Source: Chryseobacterium panacisoli (GTDB lineage: Bacteria; Bacteroidota; Bacteroidia; Flavobacteriales; Weeksellaceae). From it: 64,000 bases of DNA. This document shows positions 25,615-34,805 of this stretch, piece by piece. The notes under the pieces are model-generated. The model was not told the origin of the DNA and ran no database searches. It was given only the letters and a program-made list of their open reading frames with translations. Each line of letters opens with the position of its first letter. Position 1 is the stretch's first letter. A program made the position numbers and the translations under genes. The stretch lies in NCBI RefSeq assembly GCF_008274625.1, contig NZ_VTRU01000008.1, forward strand, positions 1 to 64,000, read 5' to 3'.

Positions 25615-26631
25615 TTACTTAGATAGAAAATCTAAAACGGAATAGTCTCCCAAAGAAATTTCTCTGGCCACTCCGAAATATTGTGCAGAGTTACCGATCA
25701 TAGAATTGGAAAGGTTTCCGTGATTGATTCTGGTGTTTTCCTGAATCAGGGAGTTCTCAATATTAGAATTAACAACTGTTGTATTGTTTCCTAATGAAAC
25801 TCCGGGTCCTACTTTTGAATTGGAGATTTTTACATTTTCACCAATAAAGCACGGCTGAATAATCAGAGAATTTTCAATCACAGCAGAAGCAGGGTGGTTC
25901 ATCATCTCCACTCTTTCATATTCAAGGATTTTGCTGTTGGTTTCTACAGTGGCATTTTTGTTACCACAGTCCATCCAGTCGTTTACTTTTCCAAGGGTAA
26001 ACTTAGCCCCTTTAGATCTAAGGTTTTCAAGAGCTGTTGTCAATTGATACTCACCTCCGTTTTTAATATCATTGTCCATGATATAGTTGATCTCTTCCAT
26101 CAGTTTTTCAGCACTGTTGAAATAATAAATGCCAATGATGGCAAGATCTGAAACATAAGTAGTCGGTTTTTCAACAAAATCTGTGATAAAACCGTAATTA
26201 TCTAATTTTACAACTCCGAAAGCAGATGGATCTTCCACGCTTTTTACCCAGATCACTCCATCAGAATTTTTGTCTAACTGGAAGTCTGCACGGAAAAGGG
26301 TATCTGCAAAAGCAATAACGATATCTCCCTGCATAGATTGCTCAGCACATTTGATGGCATGAGCAGTACCAAGAGGGTCGTTCTGATAATATATACTTCC
26401 TTTTGCTCCCAGCTTTTCAGCAATCTGAATAAGGGATCTTTCGATCTCAGGACCAAAATCTCCGATGATAAAAGCTACCTCTTCAATATTTTCTCCTGCA
26501 ACTTTAGCAATATCTTCCACCAATCTCTGTACGATAGGTTTTCCTGCAATAGGAATAAGCGGTTTTGGAACTGTCAGTGTATGGGGACGTAATCTGGAAC
26601 CACGTCCAGCCATAGGAACAATAATTTTCAT
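25615..26631 (-). CDS. Sugar-phosphate nucleotidyltransferase with left-handed beta-helix tail
   Basis: 338 residues. The N-terminal ~235 residues are a nucleotidyltransferase domain beginning MKIIVPMAGRGSRLRPHTLTVPKPLIPIAGKP (the GxGxRLxPxT signature, with the Lys of PKP), and later FADTLFRADF (metal-binding Asp) and NDWMDCGN. The last ~100 residues are hexapeptide repeats (for example VKISNSKVGPGVSLGNNTTV). It makes an NDP-sugar (dTDP- or UDP-glucose type) for cell-surface glycans. Substrate unclear: it resembles RmlA- or GlmU-type enzymes of Bacteroidota. Confidence 0.85.
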   Translation of the reverse strand: MKIIVPMAGRGSRLRPHTLTVPKPLIPIAGKPIVQRLVEDIAKVAGENIEEVAFIIGDFGPEIERSLIQIAEKLGAKGSIYYQNDPLGTAHAIKCAEQSMQGDIVIAFADTLFRADFQLDKNSDGVIWVKSVEDPSAFGVVKLDNYGFITDFVEKPTTYVSDLAIIGIYYFNSAEKLMEEINYIMDNDIKNGGEYQLTTALENLRSKGAKFTLGKVNDWMDCGNKNATVETNSKILEYERVEMMNHPASAVIENSLIIQPCFIGENVKISNSKVGPGVSLGNNTTVVNSNIENSLIQENTRINHGNLSNSMIGNSAQYFGVAREISLGDYSVLDFLSK

Positions 26632-26766
26632 AAATTATATAAAAAATTTTTTATAGTTATTTTAATAATTTGGCTAAAGATAATAATTAAAACCTTTGTT
26701 GGTATATGATTTATATCTTTTTAATATTTGAATAGGCTTGTTTACTATCAAAATAAAGACCAAAGT

Positions 26767-28221
26767 TTAAGATCTTTTGATGATTTTGGATACTATTGCT
26801 TTTTCCTTAAAGATTACCAAAGCCAGAAATAAGATGAGGAATAGGTTGCCAACAAGATAATTGGTTCTGAAATAATAGAAGGAAACCAATGAACAACCAA
26901 TGGTGAAACCGAGATAAACCAATATTTTTCCTGTATTATAATGAATAGGGTACTGCTTTTGTCCCCATACATAGGAAATGATCATCATAGACATGAATGT
27001 AATGAGTGCTGCCATGGCACTTGCCCAGTATCCATACTGAGGAATGAATAAGAAATTGATAAGAATGGTAATACATGCTCCAATAACTGAGATATATAAG
27101 CCCACCCTTGTCTGGTCTGATAACTTATACCATATGGAAAGGTTAAGATAGATTCCCAAGAATAAAGCTCCAAGCATTATAAAAGGAATGATTTCGATTC
27201 CCTCATAGTAGAGCGGGTTTCTCAAGTATTTTTCCGAAATCCATTGAAGATTTACCATAAGTCCCATATAAATGATGCAGCTGCAGACAACAAAAACATC
27301 CATCAGTACAGCATAGGTCTTGTGAGAATCTTTGTTCTTGAAACTTGAAAAAAAGTAAGGTTCAATACCCAGTTGGTAGGCCTGCCTGAAGACAGTAATA
27401 AAGGTGGCAATCTTGTAAACCGCTCCATACACCCCAATCTGATGGCGTGCTTCTTCTTCAGGAAGGAGATATTTCAAGAATTGTCTGTCCAATGTCTGAT
27501 TCACAATGCCTGCCAATCCTGCAATCATTACCGGCCAGGAATAGTTCATAATTCTTTTCCATAGTCCGAAATCGAATTTGGAAATGCTGAAACTGAAGAA
27601 TTCCTTTCCTACAATCAAAAGAGTGATAATACTTTGGATGAGGTTAGCAACGAAGACATAGCCAACACCGAAGTCAGGATTATATTTCAATCCCAATACC
27701 CCTTCAGGGTGTTTAGGAAGCCATCTGATGAAGAATAAAACCAGTAAAAAGTAAACCAAGGAACCTGCTACTTTAGAAAACATGTATTTGAAAGGTTTGC
27801 CTTGTAACCTTAATATAGCAGATGGAATGGTAGAAAACGCATCCAATGAGAGAATGAATAAAAATATGATTAGATAATTGACCTGATCTGGGGTTTCAAA
27901 GGCTTCCGCAAGCTGGAATCTGAATACATATCCCAGAATTAGGTAAATTAATCCCATGCTGATGATACTCATTGAGCAGGTCGAAATCAATGTTTTTTTG
28001 TCAATGTTGTCCTCTTGTGCAAATCGGAAAAAAGACGTTTCCATTCCATGTGTAAGCAATACCGTAATTACCCCTGCAATAGAATACCAGTCTACAAATG
28101 GTGATGAAGCAGCCGGACCAAAGGCCTTTGTTACTATGGGTGCGATGATGAATGGGAATATACGGACCAATACGGAGCTAAGTCCATATACCGCTGTCTG
28201 CCCTAATAGTTTCTTATACAA
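26767..28221 (-). CDS. Polysaccharide flippase (MOP/MATE-like, Wzx family)
   Basis: 484 residues with about 14 hydrophobic segments throughout. It begins YKKLLGQTAVYGLSSVLVRIFPF after a TTG start at 28221, the expected N-terminus of the family; no alternative ATG lies nearby. A TACATTTG -7 box is upstream on the minus strand. Flippases of this type move undecaprenyl-linked glycans across the inner membrane. The nucleotidyltransferase gene follows it in the same direction with 135 bases between. Confidence 0.9.
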   Translation of the reverse strand: MYKKLLGQTAVYGLSSVLVRIFPFIIAPIVTKAFGPAASSPFVDWYSIAGVITVLLTHGMETSFFRFAQEDNIDKKTLISTCSMSIISMGLIYLILGYVFRFQLAEAFETPDQVNYLIIFLFILSLDAFSTIPSAILRLQGKPFKYMFSKVAGSLVYFLLVLFFIRWLPKHPEGVLGLKYNPDFGVGYVFVANLIQSIITLLIVGKEFFSFSISKFDFGLWKRIMNYSWPVMIAGLAGIVNQTLDRQFLKYLLPEEEARHQIGVYGAVYKIATFITVFRQAYQLGIEPYFFSSFKNKDSHKTYAVLMDVFVVCSCIIYMGLMVNLQWISEKYLRNPLYYEGIEIIPFIMLGALFLGIYLNLSIWYKLSDQTRVGLYISVIGACITILINFLFIPQYGYWASAMAALITFMSMMIISYVWGQKQYPIHYNTGKILVYLGFTIGCSLVSFYYFRTNYLVGNLFLILFLALVIFKEKAIVSKIIKRS

Positions 28222-28321
28222 AGTCGAAATTTTTTACAAATGTAAAACTTTAAGTATTCGTTTGGTGATTTTGAGGTGAATTAAAACATAAAATCTTAAT
28301 TTTACGGGGAAATAAATTGAA

Positions 28322-29659
28322 ATGAAAGTTCTTATAAAAAATGTAAATATCGTCAACGAAGGAAAAGTCTTTGAAAGCGATATCCTAATAGAAAATGACT
28401 TAATCTCCAGGATCGCTGCAGGTATTTCAGATGAGGCAGATCTGATTATTGACGGTTCAGGAAAGTATCTTCTTCCGGGGGTAATCGATGATCAGGTGCA
28501 TTTCCGTGATCCGGGACTTACGCATAAAGGCGATATTGAAAGTGAATCAAGGGCGGCCATTGCCGGTGGAGTAACCAGCTTTATCGATCAGCCCAATACG
28601 GTGCCGAATGCTGTTACCCAGGAGCTGTTAGCAGATAAATATGAGATTGCTTCCCAAAAAGCTTATGCCAACTATGGTTTTATGATGGGAGGAACCAACG
28701 ATAATCTGGAGGAGGTTTTGAAAACAAACCCAAGAAATGTTCCCGGAATCAAATTATTCTTAGGTTCATCTACAGGAAATATGTTGGTGGATAATCCGGA
28801 AACCCTGGAAAATATTTTCAGCAATACCCAAATGCTGATTGCTGTTCACTGCGAAGATGAGGCTACCATCAGAGCCAATACTCAAAAATACATGGATGAG
28901 TATGGTGAAGATATTCCTGTAAAATTCCATCACTTGATCAGAAGCGAAGAAGCATGTTATATCTCTTCTTCCAAAGCTATTGAACTTGCCGAAAAAACAG
29001 GAGCCAGACTTCACGTTTTCCACCTTTCGACAGCAAAGGAAATGGAACTTTTCAGAAATGATATTCCTTTAAAAGATAAAAAGATTACTGCTGAGGTATG
29101 TGTTCATCACCTTACTTTTACCAATGAGGATTATGAAACAAAAGGCGGACTTATCAAATGGAATCCGGCTGTAAAAACTCAAAAAGACAAAGATGCCCTT
29201 TGGGAAGCACTGTTAGATGACAGAATTGATGTTATCGCTACGGATCACGCTCCACATACTGCAGAAGAAAAAAATAATGTGTATACTAAATGTCCTTCAG
29301 GAGCACCTTTGGTGCAGCATTCCTTAGTCGTGATGCTGGAAAACTTTAAAAACGGTAAAATCTCTATAGAGAAAATCGTTGAAAAGATGTCTCACAATCC
29401 TGCCATCCTTTTCAAAGTTGAAAAAAGAGGTTTTGTAAAGGAAGGATATAAAGCGGATTTGGTTTTAGTTGATTTAAATGAAAACTGGACGGTTTCTAAA
29501 GATAATCTGCTGTACAAATGCGGTTGGAGCCCATTAGAAGGAATGAATTTCCACTCTAAAGTAACCCATACTTTTGTCAATGGACATCTTGTGTATGATA
29601 ATGGTACGATTGCAGAAGAGAAATTTGGAGAGAGATTGCTTTTTGAAGCAAGAGATTAA
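28322..29659 (+). CDS. pyrC: Dihydroorotase
   Basis: 445 residues, the class I (allantoinase-like) dihydroorotase length. Metal ligands are in DDQVHFRDPGLTHKGD (replacing the HxH motif HVHFRxPG: here QVHF, so one His is missing), in the His-rich segments VHCED and LHVFHLSTA, and in VIATDHAPHTAEEK near residue 305. Reaction: N-carbamoyl-L-aspartate to dihydroorotate in pyrimidine synthesis. The first metal-binding His being Gln is common in flavobacterial homologues, which may still be active. Followed by a REP-like element. Confidence 0.9.
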   Translation: MKVLIKNVNIVNEGKVFESDILIENDLISRIAAGISDEADLIIDGSGKYLLPGVIDDQVHFRDPGLTHKGDIESESRAAIAGGVTSFIDQPNTVPNAVTQELLADKYEIASQKAYANYGFMMGGTNDNLEEVLKTNPRNVPGIKLFLGSSTGNMLVDNPETLENIFSNTQMLIAVHCEDEATIRANTQKYMDEYGEDIPVKFHHLIRSEEACYISSSKAIELAEKTGARLHVFHLSTAKEMELFRNDIPLKDKKITAEVCVHHLTFTNEDYETKGGLIKWNPAVKTQKDKDALWEALLDDRIDVIATDHAPHTAEEKNNVYTKCPSGAPLVQHSLVVMLENFKNGKISIEKIVEKMSHNPAILFKVEKRGFVKEGYKADLVLVDLNENWTVSKDNLLYKCGWSPLEGMNFHSKVTHTFVNGHLVYDNGTIAEEKFGERLLFEARD

Positions 29660-29710
29660 TAAGATATAATCGAAGCATGTAGTTTCAGATTAATCTGAGA
29701 TTGTCGTGAT

Positions 29711-29783
29711 AATTCAATAGGAGCGGGCTTTAGCCCGCTCTCTTTATTTTTGGTCTTCCATTGGCTTTAGCCAAAACTTATTC
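29711..29783. repeat. REP-like composite palindromic repeat, copy 2
   Basis: Inverted copy of 52-117: ATTCAATAGGAGCGGGCTTT then AGCCCGCTC, a spacer, and TTGGCTTTAGCCAA. The CGGGCTTTAGCCCG hairpin followed by T-rich sequence may act as the pyrC terminator. Confidence 0.7.
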
Positions 29784-29855
29784 TTAGTTCTCGAAGATTA
29801 TACAAATCTCACGTATATTTATATTTAATCAGCTGCTCGATCTGCAAAATCTTCT

Positions 29856-32153
29856 TTATTTTTTCGCTTTACTTCCCATATAAAAAGTAAGCTTCCCTCC
29901 ATCCATAATCTCAGAATGCTTCAGCGTAAAATTCTTGATCTCCTTTCCATTCAAAAGAACCTTTTGAACATATACGTTTTTCGGGCTTTGATTGATCGCT
30001 TCAATTTCAAAAGTTTTTCCGTTTTCCAGATTCAGTATTGCCTTATCAATTGCCGGACTTCCTATTGAATAATCTTCAGAACCCGGAGCTACAGGATAAA
30101 ATCCTAATGTACTTAAAATATACCAGGCACTCATTTGGCCTGCATCATCATTTCCACCCAGTCCGTCCGGTGTTGCTTTATACTGCATTTCCAGAATACG
30201 TCGGATCTGTGCCTGTGCTTTCCATGGCTGTCCTGCCCAGTTATAAAAATAAACAACATGATGCGCCGGTTCGTTTCCGTGAACATATCCACCAATGATT
30301 CCTTCCCGTGTAATATCTTCAGTGTCTGCAAAGAATTCATCAGGTAAATGCATGGTGAACAGTTCATCCAGCTTTGAGGCAAATTTTTTCTTTCCACCCA
30401 TCATGGTGATCAGTTCATCAGGATTTTGCGGAACAAAAAAACTGTAGTTCCATGAATTTCCTTCAATAAAGCCTTGTCCGTGGGTGCTTAATACATCAAA
30501 ATCTTTCTTAAAGCTTCCATCTGCCAGACGCGGACGCATAAATCCTATGGTTTTGTCGAAATTATTTTTCCAGTTTTCAGATCGCTTGATAAACTGATTG
30601 TAGATTTCTGTTTTGTTTAAATGTTTTGCGAGCTGAGCAATGGCCCAGTCATCATAGGCATATTCCAGCGTATTGGAAACTGAGGTTCCGCTTTTCTCGG
30701 CCGGAATATATCCAAGATCAATATACTGCCCAATGCCTTCGTAATTTTTTTTATTAGCTGTTTCTATACAGGCTTTTAATGCTTCTTCAGGATCTCCCTC
30801 ATAATTTCCTTTAATAATAGCATCAGCCACTACACTTACACTGTGATAACCGCTCATACACCAGTTGTCATTGGCATAATGGGACCAGATGGGCAGCATT
30901 TTCATAGAAAACTGATTATAATGAGCCATCATAGATTTTACCATGTCACTATTTCGTTTGGGCTGAATAATATTAAAAAATGGATGAAGAGTACGGTAAG
31001 TATCCCATAGAGAGAAGGTAGTATAGTTCGTAAAGCCCTCTGCTTTATGAATATTCTGATCCAGCCCTTTATATTCTCCGTTAACATCCATATAAGTAGT
31101 TGGATTGATAAAGGTATGATACATGGCTGTATAGAAGTTGGTTTTTTCCGTATCAGAACCGCTGATGACAATCTTATTTAATTCCTTATTCCAGTTGTCC
31201 TGGGCTTGAATTTTAGCCTGATCAAAAGTTATATTTCCGGCTTCTTTTTCCAGGTTTTCCAAAGCATTGGTCTGGCTTACCGGAGAAATAGCAAGTTTTA
31301 CTTCAATTGCTTCATTTTCATTGGTATCAAAATCAAAAAACATTTTCAGGTTCTTACCTGCAATCTCAGGGAAATTCTGGTTCTGGTCAAATTTTCTCCA
31401 AAATCCCTTATAAACCTGCTTCTCATCATAGTTTTTCTGGCCATAAGATTTGAAAGGTTTTGAAAACTTCATCGCAAAATAAACCGTTCTGGTTCTGGCC
31501 CAGCCATTAGTCTGGCGATACCCGGTGATGGTATTTCCGTTTTCTACACGCACGTATGTCCATACATTTTTTCCGTCATAATTATAAATACCTGCCATCA
31601 GATCCAGAATAATGTGAGACTGGTCAGACTTTGGAAAAGTATAGCGGTGGATTCCCACTCTTGGAGTGGCTGTGAGCTCTGCCAGAATATTGTGATCATC
31701 CAGTTTCACTTTGTAATATCCGGCTTCTGCTGTTTCGTTTTGGTGAGAAAATCTGCTTCTATAACCACTTTCAGGATGTGAAGCTGCTCCGGGATTCAGT
31801 TGAAGCTTTCCTACAGTAGGCATCACCAGAAAATCTCCGAGATCAGAATGTCCTGTTCCGCTGAAGTGGGTAGAACTGAACCCTACAATGGTTTTATCTT
31901 CATAGCGGTAGCCTGCGCAGTATTTATAAACCTCACCATTGTATTTTCCGTTAAGCTCATAAGAAATGGTATCTGTCTCAGGACTTAGCTGTACCGCACC
32001 AAAGGGAACTGTAGCTCCGGGATAAGTATGGCCCATCTTTTCGGTGCCAATCAGCGGATTGACGTATTGTATTAATTTTTCAAATTTTTGGGCATGAAAG
32101 TTTGCACTTAAAAATAATAGAGAAAGAAAAACAAGGGATTTGCGATTTTTCAT
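29856..32153 (-). CDS. GH92 family alpha-mannosidase
   Basis: 765 residues; ATG at 32153 preferred over the TTG at 32162. Signal peptide (SLVFLSLLFLSANFHAQ). Family GH92 landmarks: YVNPLIGTEKMGHTYPGATVPFGAVQLSPET at the N-terminus, the galactose-mutarotase-like N-terminal domain, SLWDTYRTLHPFF near residue 385, and in the (alpha/alpha)6 domain GNDDAGQMSAWYILSTLGFYPVAPG near 690, which includes the catalytic acid/base region. Calcium-dependent exo-alpha-1,2 or 1,3/1,4-mannosidase acting on host or fungal N-glycans; periplasmic or outer-surface. Single gene here, so not in a typical polysaccharide utilisation locus. Confidence 0.93.
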   Translation of the reverse strand: MKNRKSLVFLSLLFLSANFHAQKFEKLIQYVNPLIGTEKMGHTYPGATVPFGAVQLSPETDTISYELNGKYNGEVYKYCAGYRYEDKTIVGFSSTHFSGTGHSDLGDFLVMPTVGKLQLNPGAASHPESGYRSRFSHQNETAEAGYYKVKLDDHNILAELTATPRVGIHRYTFPKSDQSHIILDLMAGIYNYDGKNVWTYVRVENGNTITGYRQTNGWARTRTVYFAMKFSKPFKSYGQKNYDEKQVYKGFWRKFDQNQNFPEIAGKNLKMFFDFDTNENEAIEVKLAISPVSQTNALENLEKEAGNITFDQAKIQAQDNWNKELNKIVISGSDTEKTNFYTAMYHTFINPTTYMDVNGEYKGLDQNIHKAEGFTNYTTFSLWDTYRTLHPFFNIIQPKRNSDMVKSMMAHYNQFSMKMLPIWSHYANDNWCMSGYHSVSVVADAIIKGNYEGDPEEALKACIETANKKNYEGIGQYIDLGYIPAEKSGTSVSNTLEYAYDDWAIAQLAKHLNKTEIYNQFIKRSENWKNNFDKTIGFMRPRLADGSFKKDFDVLSTHGQGFIEGNSWNYSFFVPQNPDELITMMGGKKKFASKLDELFTMHLPDEFFADTEDITREGIIGGYVHGNEPAHHVVYFYNWAGQPWKAQAQIRRILEMQYKATPDGLGGNDDAGQMSAWYILSTLGFYPVAPGSEDYSIGSPAIDKAILNLENGKTFEIEAINQSPKNVYVQKVLLNGKEIKNFTLKHSEIMDGGKLTFYMGSKAKK

Positions 32154-32230
32154 TAATGACAATTTTTCAAAGTTTAAAATTAATTAAAATCATCATTTGC
32201 TGTTGTGTTTTAGATGAATTCGGGTATTAT

Positions 32231-32914
32231 TTATTCTTTTTCAGAAAAACGGAAACCTATTCCGTGAAGGTTTTCTATTAAAACATTCCGTTCTTCGGAA
32301 AGCACCTTTCGCAACCGGGAAATAAATACGTCAAGACTTCGTCCCATAAAGTAGTCATCATCGCCCCAGATTGCCTTCAAAATGTCTTGTCTTTTTACAA
32401 CCAGATTCTTATGGCAGATAAAATACAAAAGCAGCTCAGATTCTCTTTGGGTAAGAGTAATGCTGTTTTCTATGCCCTGCAGTGTATAGTTTTTAGGATC
32501 AAAATCATACTTTCCGACTTTATATTTTAGAGGAGAAGTATCTGTTTTTTTTGCGCGTTTCAGGAAAACTTCAATTTTCAGCATCAGTTCTTCAATACTG
32601 AATGGCTTTACCAGATAATCATCGGCACCTATTTTAAGCCCTTTGATTCTGTCTTCTTTTAATGCTTTTGCAGAAATGAAAATAATAGGAATCTCAGAAT
32701 TTTTACTGCGGATCTGCTGGGCTACTTCAAATCCGTTCATGCCGGGCATCATAATATCCAGCAGACAAATATCAAAATTTTGACTGTTAAATGCTTCCAG
32801 CGCAGATTCACCGTCTGAATAGCAGCTGATATCATAATAACTCTCCAGACTGTCTTCTACCAGGAAAGCTATTGTTTTGTCATCTTCGGCATATAAAATT
32901 TTAGATTTCTCCAT
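32231..32914 (-). CDS. OmpR-family response regulator
   Basis: 227 residues: receiver domain with Asp53 as phosphate acceptor (DICLLDIMMPGMNGF), signal-transfer Lys in DDYLVKPFS, and a C-terminal winged helix (GRSLDVFISRLRKVLSEE). It starts 2 bases after the stop of the histidine-kinase gene, so the pair is co-transcribed and probably cognate. Its paralogue lies at 42897-43583. Likely site: the TTAACAA repeats at 34223-34262, immediately upstream of the divergent DUF1573 gene. Confidence 0.94.
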   Translation of the reverse strand: MEKSKILYAEDDKTIAFLVEDSLESYYDISCYSDGESALEAFNSQNFDICLLDIMMPGMNGFEVAQQIRSKNSEIPIIFISAKALKEDRIKGLKIGADDYLVKPFSIEELMLKIEVFLKRAKKTDTSPLKYKVGKYDFDPKNYTLQGIENSITLTQRESELLLYFICHKNLVVKRQDILKAIWGDDDYFMGRSLDVFISRLRKVLSEERNVLIENLHGIGFRFSEKE

Positions 32915-32916
32915 AC

Positions 32917-34179
32917 TTACACATAATTATTTGAAAACGGAAAAAATAGGGTAGTCGTAATTCCTTTATCTTCATTATTATCCACAGAAATTTTCCAGTG
33001 ATGCTGCTGAACGACTTTTTTTACATAGAATAATCCCAGCCCAAAACCATTCACTTCCTCGCTTCTTTTGGTGTGTACCCTGTAAAATTTTTCAAAAATA
33101 TGAGGAATATTTTTAGCAGGAATACCCATTCCGTTGTCTTTGAACTTTAAATATAAGCCTTTTGAATCTTTATAAGCTGAAATTTTAATCGCGGGCTTTG
33201 TTTCACAATACTTGATGGAGTTATCCAAAAGGTTGTAGATGATGTTGGTAAAATGAAACTCATCGGCCATTACCGAAGCGCTGTTTTCAATATCTATTTC
33301 AATGCTGAGGTCTTTATTCTTGTGTTGTATACTGTCTGCAATCTCCTGAATAAAGGGAAGCAACAGTATTTTTTGAGGTTTTAATGATAATCCGGCTGCG
33401 TCATTCTTAGCAATATTCAATATTTTTTCAATATGATTATTAAGCTTGTGACTTTGATTGATAATGATGGATGTATAGGTCTGCAGTTTAGAGTTTTCCT
33501 GTACCATATCCTGTTTATTGAGTGCCTCTGAGGCTAAAAGTATCGAAGACAGCGGAGTTTTAAACTCATGAGTCATATTGTTGATAAAGTCACGCTGCAG
33601 CTCCGAAAATTTCTTCTGCTGAATAATGGTATAAATAGAATACACATACACCAGAAGGATGATGATCAGGGCAAATGTAAGAAGATACCAGAACCTTAAA
33701 GAGCTGATAAGGTAAGTTGTTTTATCAGGAAAACGGATGGAAAAATAATAGATCAGATTTTTGTGTTTCGGAAAATTAATCACTTTGTTACTGGGACTTT
33801 CCTGGTGTGAAGTCATATACTTTCCGTACACCATTTTGTCACTGTGACAGTTGTATAAAGCATACACATAATCTGTATTGATCTGGAAGCGGGTAAATTC
33901 TGTTTTCAGATAATATTCCAGAACTACAGGATGAAATTCATTATTAATATTAACTACATAATAATCATTGGCAATATTCTGTACAGGATTTTCGGTATAG
34001 GATGTTTTCCCTCCGGAGAGTTTTTCTGCAACTTCCATTAAGGCAATATTGACCTTCTGATTGAATTTTTTATCTTCAAGATTATAAGCCTGACGGGTCC
34101 ACAGCAGCTGTGCTATTAAAATCCCGATAATAGCAACAAATCCCAGCGTTATTATAATATTGAGCCTTTTTATTTTCAT
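32917..34179 (-). CDS. Sensor histidine kinase (partner of the 32231 regulator)
   Basis: 420 residues from the ATG at 34179 (MKIKRLNIIITLGF); a longer frame to 34200 begins with TTG. Two membrane segments (~5-26 and ~175-195) bracket a periplasmic sensor domain of about 150 residues. Cytosolic part: H-box FINNMTHEFKTPLSS, N-box FTNIIYNLLDNSIKY, G boxes KDNGMGIP and NGFGLGLFYVKK. This is the classical class I kinase of the Bacteroidota RprX-like type. It signals to the adjacent regulator. Signal unknown. Confidence 0.94.
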   Translation of the reverse strand: MKIKRLNIIITLGFVAIIGILIAQLLWTRQAYNLEDKKFNQKVNIALMEVAEKLSGGKTSYTENPVQNIANDYYVVNINNEFHPVVLEYYLKTEFTRFQINTDYVYALYNCHSDKMVYGKYMTSHQESPSNKVINFPKHKNLIYYFSIRFPDKTTYLISSLRFWYLLTFALIIILLVYVYSIYTIIQQKKFSELQRDFINNMTHEFKTPLSSILLASEALNKQDMVQENSKLQTYTSIIINQSHKLNNHIEKILNIAKNDAAGLSLKPQKILLLPFIQEIADSIQHKNKDLSIEIDIENSASVMADEFHFTNIIYNLLDNSIKYCETKPAIKISAYKDSKGLYLKFKDNGMGIPAKNIPHIFEKFYRVHTKRSEEVNGFGLGLFYVKKVVQQHHWKISVDNNEDKGITTTLFFPFSNNYV

Positions 34180-34222
34180 TTCCTGAACAATATTATCCAA
34201 AAATATCTATTTATCTTTTATT

Positions 34223-34262
34223 ATTAACAACTCGTTAACAAATGTTTGACAGCGGTTAACAA
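34223..34262 (+). promoter_or_regulatory. Array of TTAACAA direct repeats (probable response-regulator site)
   Basis: ATTAACAA at 34223, GTTAACAA at 34234, degenerate GTTTGACA at 34244 and GTTAACAA at 34255: ~11-bp period. The last copy ends 20 bases before the -7 box TACATTTG (34283). The block also contains a 13-bp inverted repeat, ACAACTcGTTAAC (34227-34239) with GTTAACaAGTTGT (34255-34267). It lies between the divergent kinase and DUF1573 genes. Confidence 0.6.
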
Positions 34263-34282
34263 GTTGTAATCACGGTCTGTTT

Positions 34283-34290
34283 TACATTTG
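34283..34290 (+). promoter_or_regulatory. -7 box of the DUF1573 gene
   Basis: TACATTTG matches TAnnTTTG. The -33 region is replaced by TTG at 34264 (16-base spacing), which fits an activator-dependent promoter. Confidence 0.6.
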
Positions 34291-34337
34291 CTATACCGAA
34301 AGAAAATAATCAGTTTCAAATATTAAAATTTATACTC

Positions 34338-34748
34338 ATGAAAAAATTAAAAATTACAGCTCTGTTAGCAGTGTTAGCTTTCTCTCCGTTTTATGCGAAT
34401 GTACTTACTGCAGATACTCCCTCTATTGTAAAAATGGTAGCAGATGCAATTAAATGGAAATCAGAATCTATAGATGTAGGAAATATTCCTCAGGGAAAAC
34501 CAAAATTGATCAGATTTGAATTTACCAATACAAGTTCAAAACCAATCATTATTCAGAATGTAGCCCCTTCGTGTGGATGTACTACAGCTGATTATACAAA
34601 AACGCCTATCCAGCCAGGAAAAAAAGGATTTGTAGAAGCTAGCTATAACGCAGCGGCAGCAGGTCCGTTTATGAAGACTGTAAACGTTACTACAAGTGAC
34701 AGTAAAACTCCTAAGACGCTTTCTTTCAAAGGAGTAGTGGCTTCTTAA
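34338..34748 (+). CDS. DUF1573 domain protein
   Basis: 136 residues. Signal-like N-terminus (KKLKITALLAVLAFSPFYANVL, cleavage near ADTPS). The rest is the DUF1573/ASPM-SPD2-Hydin Ig-like fold with the motif FTNTSSKPIIIQNVAPSCGCTTADYTKTPIQPG, with a conserved Cys-x-Cys. Such proteins are secreted or periplasmic in Bacteroidota, with unknown function. It is transcribed away from the two-component system whose probable binding repeats lie upstream, so it is a likely regulated target. Confidence 0.85.
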   Translation: MKKLKITALLAVLAFSPFYANVLTADTPSIVKMVADAIKWKSESIDVGNIPQGKPKLIRFEFTNTSSKPIIIQNVAPSCGCTTADYTKTPIQPGKKGFVEASYNAAAAGPFMKTVNVTTSDSKTPKTLSFKGVVAS

Positions 34749-34769
34749 TATTCATTTTTTTTAAAGATA

Positions 34770-34805
34770 AAAATAGTCTGGTAAGTAATTATCAGGCTAT
34801 TTTCT
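34770..34805 (+). terminator. Rho-independent terminator
   Basis: AAAATAGTCTGGTAA pairs with TTATCAGGCTATTTT, followed by a T-rich tail; ends the DUF1573 transcript. Confidence 0.7.
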
